A DNA stretch of 64,000 nucleotides. It comes from CAZHZT01 sp964537285 (GTDB taxonomy: Bacteria > Bacteroidota > Bacteroidia > Chitinophagales > Saprospiraceae). The notes below the pieces were generated by a model. That model worked only from the letters and a program-made list of their open reading frames with translations. It had not been told where the DNA came from and did no database searches. Position numbers and translations under genes: made by a program. This document shows positions 1-8,317 of the stretch, one piece after another. The stretch is from positions 1 to 64,000 of the forward strand of contig CAZHZT010000015.1 of NCBI GenBank assembly GCA_964537285.1, in the 5' to 3' direction. Each line of letters begins with the position of its first letter. Position 1 is the stretch's first letter.

Positions 1-53
1 CAAGAGCATTCAAGGCTTATCATTTTGAAGTTCCACACAATTTGTCAAAGAAC
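1..53 (+). repeat. Right half of palindromic repeat, family P
   Basis: The window opens inside a dispersed palindromic repeat. The text matches the right arm of complete copies at 3797-3893 and 54998-55106 and ends with the outward motif TTTGTCAAAGAAC. On the other strand this reads GTTCTTTGACAAA, like the boxA antitermination sequence of rRNA leaders. It lies about 50 bases upstream of hypA. The left half is outside the window. Confidence 0.7.
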
Positions 54-101
54 GTGAAGTTATTTTGAGAAAGGCTTAATTCAGAACATAAAGCGAAAAA
101 C

Positions 102-443
102 ATGCACGAGCTTTCTATAATTTCCAGTATCGTAAACATCGCGGAAGAGCAGGTGCAAAAAGCACAAGCTTCGAGGGTTACTGAAATAGAACTGGAAATT
201 GGTGAACTCGCCGGAGTAGAATGGCAAGCCTTGGATTTTGCCTGGGATGTGGGCGTGAAAGAAAGCGTATTGGAAAATGCAAAGCGGCATATTGATAAGG
301 TGATTGGCAAAGCACGCTGCCTGGAGTGTGATACAGAATTCGAAATGCACGCTCTTTTTGACACCTGTCCGAATTGTCAATCGTTTTTTAATGATATTTT
401 ACAAGGAAAAGAGTTGCGCGTAAAAGCCTTAACGGTAGAGTAG
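102..443 (+). CDS. hypA: Hydrogenase nickel insertion protein HypA
   Basis: HypA delivers nickel to [NiFe]-hydrogenase large subunits together with the GTPase HypB, in the cytoplasm. The 113-aa length is typical. The start is fixed by the invariant N-terminus Met-His2-Glu3, which forms the nickel site. A structural zinc site is given by two CxxC pairs, Cys73/Cys76 and Cys89/Cys92. hypB follows after 58 bases and hypC after that, in the same direction, so the three probably form an operon, although large palindromes separate hypB from hypC. No hydrogenase structural gene or hypDEF lies in view; they may be left of the window. Assignment is firm. Confidence 0.95.
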   Translation: MHELSIISSIVNIAEEQVQKAQASRVTEIELEIGELAGVEWQALDFAWDVGVKESVLENAKRHIDKVIGKARCLECDTEFEMHALFDTCPNCQSFFNDILQGKELRVKALTVE

Positions 444-501
444 ACTTAATCAACGGGATTCATCCCGGGTTTTCGGAGGGAATTATAAAATACAAATAAT
501 T

Positions 502-1329
502 ATGTGTGGAATATGCGGCTGCGGCCAACCTGAAGAGGCAGTAAGCATCAAAAAAATCACTGCTGAAAAACAAGCTTTAGCAAAGGATGATCACCATCAC
601 CACCATCACGAAGGGGGAGATCACCACCACCATCATCATGAAAATGGCCACCACCACCATCACCATCATGATCAAAAAGTACTGACTTTAGAGCAGGACA
701 TTCTGGGGAAAAACAACCTATTGGCTGAAAGAGTCAGAGGGTATCTTGAGGCAAAGAATATTCTAGCAGTTAATCTTGTTAGCTCGCCGGGAAGCGGGAA
801 AACATCTCTCCTGGAGCGTACTTTAAATGACTTAAAAGAAGAACTCAATTGCTTTGTTATTGAAGGAGACCAACAGACATCCAATGATGCCGATCGAATT
901 GCGGCAACGGGAGCTGAAGTGGTTCAGATCAACACGGGAAAAGGTTGCCATCTTGAAGCAGATATGGTGCACAAAGCAATCAAGCAACTTAATCCTTCCG
1001 ATCATTCATGTCTTTTTATTGAAAATGTGGGTAATCTCGTTTGCCCTGCTATGTTTGATTTGGGGGAAGGAGCGCGCGTAGTGATAATGAGCGTTACAGA
1101 AGGAACGGATAAGCCTATTAAATACCCGGATATTTTCCATTCTGCTCAGTTGTGCATTATCAATAAAATCGACTTGCTTCCTTACGTGGACTTTGATGTG
1201 GAAGAGGCTAAAGAATATGCCCGGAAAGTAAGCCACATCACAGAGTTTATTGAGCTTTCCGCAACTACCGGGCAAGGGATGGAAGATTGGTACAATTGGC
1301 TTAGAAAACAACAAGCGGATGCCGGGTAA
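502..1329 (+). CDS. hypB: Hydrogenase maturation GTPase HypB
   Basis: HypB is the nickel-binding GTPase that supplies Ni to HypA and then to the hydrogenase large subunit. The 275-aa protein begins with the N-terminal nickel motif MCGICGCG. A histidine tract follows at residues 31-56, with 19 His in three blocks of 6, 6 and 7, a metal-storage feature found in some HypB proteins. The P-loop GSGKT is at residues 97-101, the switch metal site Cys-His lies in GKGCHLEAD, and the G4 motif NKID is present toward the C-terminus. All expected elements are intact. A perfect 31-bp hairpin begins 3 bases after the stop and may terminate transcription. Confidence 0.96.
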   Translation: MCGICGCGQPEEAVSIKKITAEKQALAKDDHHHHHHEGGDHHHHHHENGHHHHHHHDQKVLTLEQDILGKNNLLAERVRGYLEAKNILAVNLVSSPGSGKTSLLERTLNDLKEELNCFVIEGDQQTSNDADRIAATGAEVVQINTGKGCHLEADMVHKAIKQLNPSDHSCLFIENVGNLVCPAMFDLGEGARVVIMSVTEGTDKPIKYPDIFHSAQLCIINKIDLLPYVDFDVEEAKEYARKVSHITEFIELSATTGQGMEDWYNWLRKQQADAG

Positions 1330-1332
1330 GTT

Positions 1333-1397
1333 TTTTTAGAGGCGGACCGAAGGGTATTTTTGCGAAGCAAAAATACCCTTCGGTCCGCCTCTAAAAA
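1333..1397. repeat. Perfect 31-bp-stem hairpin after hypB
   Basis: A perfect inverted repeat with 31-base arms (1333-1363 and 1367-1397) and a 3-base GAA loop starts just after the hypB stop. The centre TTTTGCGAAGCAAAA is shared with hairpins near 1514 and 57994, whose arms differ but remain complementary. It could act as a terminator, but it belongs to a dispersed repeat family (family C). Confidence 0.8.
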
Positions 1398-1466
1398 GAA
1401 AATACCGCCGCGAAGCGGCATGAATTTGATTTCCGCTTTTCAAAGCGAGAATCGCTGATGAACGCT

Positions 1467-1604
1467 CAGCATTCCTCGTTTTGTAAATTTGGTTTTGAGG
1501 GCGGCCGGATGGGCTATTTTGCGAAGCAAAACAGCCCATCCGGCCGCCCTCTCATAGGAATTTCGCGCCGTAGGCGCGTTTATTTTTCAAAGCGAGAATC
1601 GCTG
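1467..1604. repeat. Composite nested palindromic repeat, family C
   Basis: Outer inverted ends (a degenerate CAGCATTCCTCG and AAAGCGAGAATCGCTG) enclose a long hairpin centred on TTTTGCGAAGCAAAA near 1517 and a small GCGCCGTAGGCGCG stem. A partial second copy (about 1405-1455) sits directly upstream. Other copies lie at 7947-8071, 56358-56434 and 57913-58070. With the hairpin at 1333-1397, these repeats fill the whole 305-base gap between hypB and hypC. Confidence 0.75.
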
Positions 1605-1634
1605 ATGAACATTATTTTATTAAGTTAAAAGATT

Positions 1635-1883
1635 ATGTGCTTAGCCATACCCGGAAAAATAACTGCAATTACAGCTCAACTAGACGATACGTTCAGAATT
1701 GGCAAAGTTTCTTTTGGAGGTATCCAAAAGGAGGTAAACCTTTCTATGGTGCCTGATGCTAAGGTAAATGATTATGTCCTAGTGCATGTAGGCGTAGCGA
1801 TAAGTATTGTTGATGAAGAAGAAGCTAATACGACTTTTGAATATCTGAAGAAAATGCGAGAAGTAGATGAGTTACGAGAATAA
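1635..1883 (+). CDS. hypC: Hydrogenase assembly chaperone HypC/HupF
   Basis: HypC is the small chaperone that carries the Fe(CN)2CO unit with HypD and docks on the hydrogenase large-subunit precursor. The 82-aa protein starts with the diagnostic MCLAIPGKI, where Cys2 is the functional residue, and has the conserved segment VLVHVGVAI. Length and start fit the family. It is separated from hypB by about 305 bases of palindromic repeats, and its 3' end overlaps the next gene by 17 bases, suggesting translational coupling to the SDR gene. Confidence 0.95.
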   Translation: MCLAIPGKITAITAQLDDTFRIGKVSFGGIQKEVNLSMVPDAKVNDYVLVHVGVAISIVDEEEANTTFEYLKKMREVDELRE

Positions 1884-2661
1884 AGTCGTTTGGATCACCG
1901 GCGCTTCTAGCGGCATTGGGAAAGCTTTAGCCTATGAGCTCAGCAAACGTGGAGCAGAACTGATCCTTTCTTCTCGCAAAGAAAAATCATTGCTTGAGGT
2001 GAAAGCAAAATGCCATCATCCCGAAAAGGTCAAAGTCGTTCCATTGGATTTAGAAAGGCACGAAGAAATGGAAGGAATCGTCCGTACCGTTTTAGGTGAA
2101 GTAGAGCATATTGATTTTCTGATCAATAATGGGGGGATCAGCCAGCGATCTTTTGTTAAAGACACCGATATTCAGGTAGATGAAAAGATTTTTAGAATTA
2201 ACTTTTTAGGTACCATTGCACTTACAAAAGCTGTTTTACCCGCAATGATCGCTCGAAAATCGGGGAAGATCGTTACTGTTACTTCAGTAGTAGGAAAATA
2301 TGCAACGCCAAAGAGGTCTTCTTATGCCGCCGGCAAGCATGCTTTGCATGGCTTCATGGATTCTTTAAGGGCAGAAGTATACTACGATGGCATTAAGGTA
2401 CAAATCATTTGCCCGGGTTATGTGAATACCAATATTTCAATTAATGCGCTCACCTCCGATGGTAGTCCGCAGGGCACTTTAGATAAAACAACCGCCAATG
2501 GTATCAAGCCTGATCAATTTGCTCAAAAAATGGCGAATGCAATGCTAAAAAATAGAGATGAAGTTTATATATGCGGAGCTAAAGAAAGGTTGGGCCTATA
2601 CGCAAAACGTTTTTTTCCAAGCCTGCTAAATAAAATGGTTCGAAAAGTTAATGTGACTTGA
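1867..2661 (+). CDS. SDR-family oxidoreductase (DHRS7-like)
   Basis: This is a 264-aa short-chain dehydrogenase/reductase. The Rossmann motif GASSGIG is near residue 15, the NNGG segment follows, a catalytic serine lies in VTSVVG, and the Tyr-Lys pair is in SYAAGKHALHG. The layout resembles the DHRS7/DHRS7B-like branch; the substrate cannot be told from sequence. The gene begins inside the end of hypC, so it is probably co-transcribed with it, though a link to hydrogenase maturation is not known. Its last 14 bases overlap the convergent glycerate kinase gene. Confidence 0.88.
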   Translation: MSYENKVVWITGASSGIGKALAYELSKRGAELILSSRKEKSLLEVKAKCHHPEKVKVVPLDLERHEEMEGIVRTVLGEVEHIDFLINNGGISQRSFVKDTDIQVDEKIFRINFLGTIALTKAVLPAMIARKSGKIVTVTSVVGKYATPKRSSYAAGKHALHGFMDSLRAEVYYDGIKVQIICPGYVNTNISINALTSDGSPQGTLDKTTANGIKPDQFAQKMANAMLKNRDEVYICGAKERLGLYAKRFFPSLLNKMVRKVNVT

Positions 2662-3778
2662 TGAAGGTATGCCACGGAGCTGCTTCGGCCAATTCTTTCA
2701 AATATTGACCTCCTTGCTCAATCGCTGTTTCAAAATCAGGCGCTAAATCCATGATCGCATAAACCGCTTTAACAGAAGTATCTTTCCAATCGGCGTTCTC
2801 TAAGGTGTTTTGTCCACAAAAAATAACTAAAGGTTTTTTATGCCTGGCGCAAAGCTGAAGCATCCCGCTTACTACTTTACCTTGAAGCGATTGCTTGTCT
2901 AAACCACCCTCTCCTGAAATAACGATATCTGCTTGTCGTACTTTTTCCTCTACATTGAAGAGATCTATGAAAAGCTGAGTCCCGGGAACCATGGTTCCCT
3001 GAAACATGGCTAGTAACCCTCCTCCGGTTCCTCCTGCAGCTCCGGCGCCGGGCGTCAGCGCAACACTTAGCAAGCCTGCCTTTTGAAAAGCTACATCTAA
3101 TTTGCGCAAACCCTGATCAAGTAGAAGGATTTCAGTATCAGAAGCTCCTTTTTGGCGAGCATAAATATGGGCTGCACCATTAGGCCCATAGAAAGGATTG
3201 TTTACATCGCATACGATTTGTAATTCCAGGTCATTTATTTCCGGGATTAAAGCTTCTTTGTTGATAGTGGCGATATGCCTTAGGTTGCCTCCAACAGGTT
3301 CCAGGAGAGTGCCTTTTTCATCCAGAAAACGGTAACCAAATGCAGTTGCTATCCCTATGGCGCCATCATTGGTAGAGCTTCCTCCGAGGAACAATTTGAT
3401 TTTATGAAAGCCTTTTTTAAGGGCATCGACCATAAGTTCTCCAGTGCCCAGGGAAGTGGTATGCATGCAGTTTTGTTCTTCCTTTTTTAGCAAGGCAATA
3501 CCGGAAGCTTTAGCAAATTCGATAAAGGCGGTATCTCCGGAAGTAAAATAGCCAGCCTGGATTTTTCTATTCAAAGGATCGTGGACTTCGGTGGTATGCG
3601 CCTCCAAACCCCAAAGTTCATTTAAAAGGTCAATGGAGCCATCTCCTCCATCGGCCATGGGCTGGAAAGTCGTTTGGATGTTTGGGAAAGCCTCTTTTAT
3701 GCCCGAAGCGATGGCATTGGCTACTTCGGAAGCGGTTAGAGAGCCTTTGAATTTATCCGAGGCAAGGAGAATGTTCAT
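2648..3778 (-). CDS. Glycerate 2-kinase (GlxK/GarK family)
   Basis: The enzyme phosphorylates D-glycerate to 2-phosphoglycerate in the cytoplasm. The 376-aa length is typical of bacterial type I glycerate kinases. Family signatures are the N-terminal APDKFKGSL-like segment (here ASDKFKGSLTA), GGSSTNDGAIG, and the glycine-rich PGAGAAGGTGGG. The start lies 18 bases from the end of a palindromic repeat (3797-3893) that forms its upstream region. The 3' end overlaps the convergent SDR gene. The family assignment is firm; the choice between garK and glxK is not possible. Confidence 0.93.
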   Translation of the reverse strand: MNILLASDKFKGSLTASEVANAIASGIKEAFPNIQTTFQPMADGGDGSIDLLNELWGLEAHTTEVHDPLNRKIQAGYFTSGDTAFIEFAKASGIALLKKEEQNCMHTTSLGTGELMVDALKKGFHKIKLFLGGSSTNDGAIGIATAFGYRFLDEKGTLLEPVGGNLRHIATINKEALIPEINDLELQIVCDVNNPFYGPNGAAHIYARQKGASDTEILLLDQGLRKLDVAFQKAGLLSVALTPGAGAAGGTGGGLLAMFQGTMVPGTQLFIDLFNVEEKVRQADIVISGEGGLDKQSLQGKVVSGMLQLCARHKKPLVIFCGQNTLENADWKDTSVKAVYAIMDLAPDFETAIEQGGQYLKELAEAAPWHTFIKSH

Positions 3779-3796
3779 AGGGATATTGCTTTTTTA

Positions 3797-3893
3797 GTTC
3801 TTTGACATAAATTGTGGAAAATGGAACTTCAAAATGATAACCCTTTCAACCACAAGAGCCTTCAAGGCTTATCATTTTGAAGTTCCACAGAAC
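3797..3893. repeat. Palindromic repeat, family P, complete copy
   Basis: A roughly 97-base inverted repeat. The left end GTTCTTTGACATAAATTGTG resembles a boxA sequence of rRNA leaders. The arms include AACTTCAAAATGATAA and its complement TTATCATTTTGAAGTT. It fills the space between glycerate kinase and the glycosyltransferase. Confidence 0.8.
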
Positions 3894-3908
3894 GGCTTTT
3901 TATTAAAT

Positions 3909-5033
3909 TCAAGAGCCTAGTGTTTCAGGAACTAGCCTGTTCAACATCTTTACAAACAAGTTTGCGTTCTTCTCCCATGAAAATACGCTTGCTTGCTGTA
4001 AAGAAAGCTTTCTTTGCTCCGTTATCAATGTTTTATTTTGCACAATTGCCTCCATATGTTGTAAAAGCTGGTCTTCGTCTTCAGGATCGAAGTATAGCGC
4101 TGCCTCTCCTCCTACTTCGCAAAGACTTGAGCGATTAGAACACACAACGACCGCTCCGCAGGCCATGGCCTCTAACACCGGCAAGCCGAAACCTTCGTAC
4201 AAAGAAGGATATACCAAAGCAAGCGAATGAGTATATAAGGCCGGGAGGTCTTGTTTGTCAACATAGCCAGTGAGATGGATGTCTTCCCGGTAAGGGTGAG
4301 CAGCTAATGCATCGTAGAATGCCTGGTATTTCCAGCCTTTACCGCCGACAATCAAGAGCAGTACTTTTTCACGATTTTGCTCACGAAACCTCTGATAAGT
4401 TTTAAGTAAAAACAGGAGGTTTTTACGCGGTTCAATAGTACCTACAAAAATAAAATAGGAGGAATAGATTTTCCACTTTTTTAAAACGGATTCGGATTTT
4501 AGTGGCTGAAATAATGGATCCCGACCAGGAGGTATAACAGTGGTTTTAGAGGATGTAAATGGAAAAAGCCGGGCCAGATCATCAAATGTATTTTGAGATA
4601 CCGTCAGGATCTGGTGGACTTTTTTTAAAATACGCCACAACAAAAAGCGCTGAATTAACTGGCTTTGCCAGCGATGAAAATGAGGAAAAAGCAAGGGCGT
4701 TAAATCGTGAATTACCGTGATGCGCAGTACCTTTCTTGGCAGGTTGAATGGCCCGAAGTGAGCGGGCTCAACAACGGCATCTACCTTAAGCCGGCGCAAT
4801 ACGAGCGGGATGATCAGAAACATTCGAAACGCAGCATAAGGAAGAAAAGAACGATTATTGGGCAGCGCAATTTGCTGTACTGTACTTGGTAATTCAGGAT
4901 CTACCTTTTCCCGGATTAAAATGTATTCGTTGTCCTTATCGTACTCCAGCAGCGCATTGACCAAACCTTTGGTGTAGATATGTATACCAGCGGATTGGTT
5001 GTCTAATGGGTCGGCGAGGATAGCGATTTTCAT
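3909..5033 (-). CDS. GT4-type glycosyltransferase
   Basis: A 374-aa GT-B fold glycosyltransferase of the GT4 group, which transfers a sugar from a nucleotide donor during polysaccharide or lipid glycosylation. The C-terminal donor half contains VGTIEPRKN and the EGFGLPVLEAMACG motif, where the two glutamates of the E-x7-E motif bind the donor. The N-terminal acceptor half starts MKIAILADPLDNQSAGIH, a usual start. No membrane segment is evident. The donor and acceptor are unknown. The flanking genes on the same strand are separated by repeats, so it may be transcribed alone. Confidence 0.9.
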   Translation of the reverse strand: MKIAILADPLDNQSAGIHIYTKGLVNALLEYDKDNEYILIREKVDPELPSTVQQIALPNNRSFLPYAAFRMFLIIPLVLRRLKVDAVVEPAHFGPFNLPRKVLRITVIHDLTPLLFPHFHRWQSQLIQRFLLWRILKKVHQILTVSQNTFDDLARLFPFTSSKTTVIPPGRDPLFQPLKSESVLKKWKIYSSYFIFVGTIEPRKNLLFLLKTYQRFREQNREKVLLLIVGGKGWKYQAFYDALAAHPYREDIHLTGYVDKQDLPALYTHSLALVYPSLYEGFGLPVLEAMACGAVVVCSNRSSLCEVGGEAALYFDPEDEDQLLQHMEAIVQNKTLITEQRKLSLQQASVFSWEKNANLFVKMLNRLVPETLGS

Positions 5034-5241
5034 GATCCGTTCTTTTGTTCAATATGTTCTGACTTTAGGTCCGGGTCAAAGAAGGATTTATTTTTTCCGG
5101 ATAAGCCTGACTTACCGGGTATCTGTACATCTCCCGGAAGTTGCACGATACCACCTTCTGGATCCTCCACGATTAGATAAAAGTCTTACCTCCCTTCTCC
5201 TATCTAATCGTGGTACCCCGGCTAATCCTTCTCAATCGTTC
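5034..5241. other. Intergenic region with inverted repeat
   Basis: No gene is visible. An inverted repeat CCACGATTAGATA (5167-5179) and TATCTAATCGTGG (5201-5213) flanks a pyrimidine-rich 21-base loop. It could be a terminator or protein site. The word ATCGTGGTA recurs in the intergenic region near 24765. Confidence 0.4.
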
Positions 5242-6639
5242 TCACCCGTACTTCTCCTCCCAAATCTTCTCAATCTGCTCCAAGGAGCGCCCCTTCGTCT
5301 CCGGGATGTAGCGAATAGTAAATAAAATAATGATGATAATAAAGCCAATGAATAAGAAATAGGGCAGGGAACCGTTCCAAATTCCTTCCGTATTTACCGG
5401 GCTCTCCACCACTACCGGGAAGGATTGAGAAACGATATAATTACAAGCCCATTGCACTGCCACCGCAATTGACATGGCAATGCTTCGTATCGAATTGGGG
5501 AACATTTCAGCTAGCACTACCCATACAATCGGCCCCATAGACATGGCAAAGGAACCAATAAAAAGTAGAATGCCGATAAGTGAGATAATGCCCACCTGCC
5601 CGGTCATTATCGTAATGCCCAGCATTAAAAATCCTGCCAGCATACCCAGCGAACCTGTAATGACCAGTGGCTTTCTGCCCCAACCATCTACAGTGTACAT
5701 GGCTAAAATGGTGAAGGCTACGTTTACACCAGCGAGCAGGATCTGCTGTGCAAGTACATCTTCCTGACTGAAGCCTAAAGCTTTTTCAAAAATATCGGCG
5801 CCGTAGTAAAGTACAGCATTGATGCCCGTGAATTGTTGCAAACCGGAAAAGACGGCACCAATCAACACAATCGGCAGTACACTCTTTTTAAAAATATCTT
5901 TTAAGGGGATGCTGCTATCTTGTTGTAGTGACTCCCGGATTTCCTGCATTTCTGTCTCTGCTGTTGCTGGGCCATGTATGCGATGAAGAATTTTCATAGC
6001 TTCCTCTTCTTTCCCTTTCAACATCAACCACCGTGGGCTACGAGGCACGGTGAAAAGCAGCAAAAAGAAAAGTATACACGGAATCAATTCCGACCAGAAC
6101 ATCCACCGCCAGCCGATATTGGTATTGTAGGCTTCTCCCTGACCGCTGCCAATGAAATAAGTGACCAGAAATACCAAAAAGAAACCAAGTACGATGGCCA
6201 TTTGGTAGAAAGTCACCATTCTGCCCCGAATGTTGGCCGGGGCGAGCTCAGCAATATAGGTAGGTGCATTCATAGAAGCAATGCCGATACCCAGACCGCC
6301 GATCAGCCTGAAAATAACCAGTAAGGTTACGGATTCTGGTAAAAAAGCCGGTAAACCAGATCCCCAGGCGGAGACCGTAAACAACAAGGCCGAGGCGATC
6401 AGCGAATATTTCCGGCCAATGGCCCGACTTACTACCCCTGAGACTGAGGCTCCGGTGAAGCACCCAAGTAAGGCACTTCCAACGACCCAGCCCTTCAGAG
6501 CTGCCGATAGCTCGAAGTATTTACTGAAATAAAACTGTGTGCCGTTGATAACTCCCGTATCGTATCCAAATAGTAGTCCTCCCAGGGCAGCGATGCTGCT
6601 GATCATTACCAGGGCAAATGAGCGGTTTGGTTGCGACAT
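5242..6639 (-). CDS. MFS sugar porter (XylE/GLUT type)
   Basis: A 465-aa twelve-helix inner-membrane sugar:H+ symporter of the sugar porter family. Hallmarks are GGLLFGYDTGVINGT in helix 1, the loop RAIGRKYS, the central PRSPRWLMLKGK, QQFTGINAVLYYG in helix 7, the loop GRKPLV, and the C-terminal PETKGRSLEQIE. Length and order are normal for the family. Substrate is probably a hexose or pentose but cannot be fixed. No partner enzyme is adjacent. Confidence 0.94.
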   Translation of the reverse strand: MSQPNRSFALVMISSIAALGGLLFGYDTGVINGTQFYFSKYFELSAALKGWVVGSALLGCFTGASVSGVVSRAIGRKYSLIASALLFTVSAWGSGLPAFLPESVTLLVIFRLIGGLGIGIASMNAPTYIAELAPANIRGRMVTFYQMAIVLGFFLVFLVTYFIGSGQGEAYNTNIGWRWMFWSELIPCILFFLLLFTVPRSPRWLMLKGKEEEAMKILHRIHGPATAETEMQEIRESLQQDSSIPLKDIFKKSVLPIVLIGAVFSGLQQFTGINAVLYYGADIFEKALGFSQEDVLAQQILLAGVNVAFTILAMYTVDGWGRKPLVITGSLGMLAGFLMLGITIMTGQVGIISLIGILLFIGSFAMSMGPIVWVVLAEMFPNSIRSIAMSIAVAVQWACNYIVSQSFPVVVESPVNTEGIWNGSLPYFLFIGFIIIIILFTIRYIPETKGRSLEQIEKIWEEKYG

Positions 6640-6720
6640 AATTCTGTGTTGACGTGATGCTTTGCGGATATTGCCAAGCGGGCTAAATATAGGGAATTTT
6701 CTTTGGTTCGAGCGCTTTAG

Positions 6721-7891
6721 CTAGAACTTAAGCCCAAACTCCACTTTTCCCCCTACATCCCAATCATATACCTTTTATGTAATCATCCGTTGAAAAGCAC
6801 CTATCCCAATAACTACTCCATTATTACTTTTAGAAATATAGTATAGGCTTTGAGAAGGGGCAAATCCAAATAAAAATTCTTTGGTTTCTTCTCCATTGAA
6901 ATCAGTTAAAGTCTAATTACCAAAGGGTAGGACGAAGTCTAAACCTACATGGAAGTTTCCGCTAAAGTTGTTGAGCGATCCAAATCCAAGCATCCAATAT
7001 TGTAGTTTGGCCTCCTGATAATTGAATTGACTAAAATGAGAGGAATATATATCAAATCGCTCTGTGGATATTAGTAATTGAAACATCCAATTACCGCTCG
7101 GGCGGCTTTTGTAACCTCTATAGGAGACAATGAAACCATTTGCCCTCAATCCGGCCACCTGAGAATAGGTAATCAGGCTGTTCCATCGAGAGTGTAATTT
7201 CTTCTTCTTAGGAAAAAGATCTTTAGCGTCAATGGGCTGAGGGACGATTTGGGGATTCAATTCCGAAGCAGTATCTCCATGAAGTGAGTTATTAAAATCT
7301 TTTGGTAGTGGGTAGAATCCGTTGATACATAGTTTTCGAGGCCCCATGTTAAAGTGTTTGCAAGCAACTGTCCACATTTTTGACCCACTACCAATCTTTT
7401 AAGCAAGCATCAATGACTTTTCGGATTCTTCTTTCGTGTGTTTGCGTAACATCCCAGCCTCTTTCTTCAATAAAAGCTTCGGCCTCGTGTAGCTTCCTCA
7501 ATGTATCGTTGGAGGAGTTGTAAAAAGCCATTTTGACCTTAGCCGTACCAATTTCCGCTGAATTGGCTCTTTCTTCATCAACTTTTAAGTTCAAAATTTT
7601 GATTACGATAGGAACTTGCTTGCTTGCATCCGATGGGGCTTTGTCCAAATAATCAAATATGGAAGCTTCAACTCCGTTGGCCAAGTTAAGGTTTACTCTT
7701 TTATTAAACGCTCCTACCCAGGCTTGGCCGATATATCCCTGGCTTTCGCGTTCATCGATGACCTTGGCAATGTAATAATCGCTTATTTGGATTACTGTTT
7801 TCCCTTTTTTTAATTTAATGAGTTTTTCCTGACCGTAAAGCATTCCTGTAAGAAGCAAGAATAGAATGAGGGTAAGTTTTTTCATTTTCAT
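6721..7891 (-). pseudogene. Secreted protein gene broken by MITE and two stops
   Basis: The 5' part encodes a signal peptide (MKKLTLILFLLLTG) and a mature domain of unknown family. After residues ACLKD the frame is interrupted by an 89-bp element (7304-7392) and its 8-bp duplication. Removing 97 bases joins ACLKD directly to FNNSLHGDTASEL, restoring the frame. Further down, TAG (6913-6915) and TAA (6775-6777) interrupt the same frame, after which the text ends VGGKVEFGLKF, a terminal Phe as in outer-membrane proteins. The restored gene has 358 codons including the three stops. Function unknown; a beta-rich envelope protein is likely. Confidence 0.8.
7304..7392. mobile_element. 89-bp miniature element (family M) with 8-bp TSD
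   Basis: Terminal inverted repeats GGTAGTGGGT and ACCCACTACC bound an 89-base element without coding capacity. It is flanked by the direct repeat AATCTTTT (7296-7303 and 7393-7400). Two further 89-base copies are at 39822-39910 and 56559-56647. The size, terminal repeats and target duplication fit a MITE moved in trans by a transposase not seen in this window. Confidence 0.88.
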
Positions 7892-7946
7892 CTAGAACCT
7901 AATTTGTTAAAGAACGATTTTTTAAATAATTTGATGCTTGGTTTAA

Positions 7947-8071
7947 CAGCAATTCTCGTTTTGGAAATCCAAAACCAAATTTACGCCGCTTCGCGGAATT
8001 ATTTTCTTTTGAGGGAGGCCGAAAGGAATTTTGCGCGTAGGCGCGTTAATTTTTCAAAGTGAGAATCGCTG
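7947..8071. repeat. Composite palindromic repeat, family C
   Basis: The outer ends CAGCAATTCTCG and GAGAATCGCTG form the long inverted pair. Inside are an imperfect ACGCCGCTTCGCGG stem and a small GCGCGTAGGCGCG stem. It lies upstream of the broken 7891 gene on the opposite side from its coding frame. Confidence 0.7.
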
Positions 8072-8137
8072 TTGATTTAATCAAGGCATCTTTTACTAAC
8101 CCAAATGATCTTTCAAATATAGTGATATAATAATAGG

Positions 8138-8264
8138 CTTGTTCTGTAGCTTCTTAATGGGCTTAAATTGCCAAATTTTATTTTATACCGCGTTGAAAAT
8201 AAAAGACTTAGCTGGGGGTTCCGAAAATATCCGGGACAAGTTATGCCTGCGTTTTTCGCCTTGT
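8138..8264. repeat. 127-bp repeat shared with 50916-51041
   Basis: The segment beginning CTTGTTCTG with the core AATGGGCTTAAATTGCCAAA and ending TTTTTCGCCTTG recurs at 50916-51041 with a similar layout and diverged middle. No reading frame is clearly conserved. It may be the remnant of a mobile element or of a transposase 3' end. Confidence 0.55.
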
Positions 8265-8317
8265 TGAAGAAAAAAACTGTTCGTTCAAAATATTCATTAA
8301 CTTATGTTCCAGAGTAT

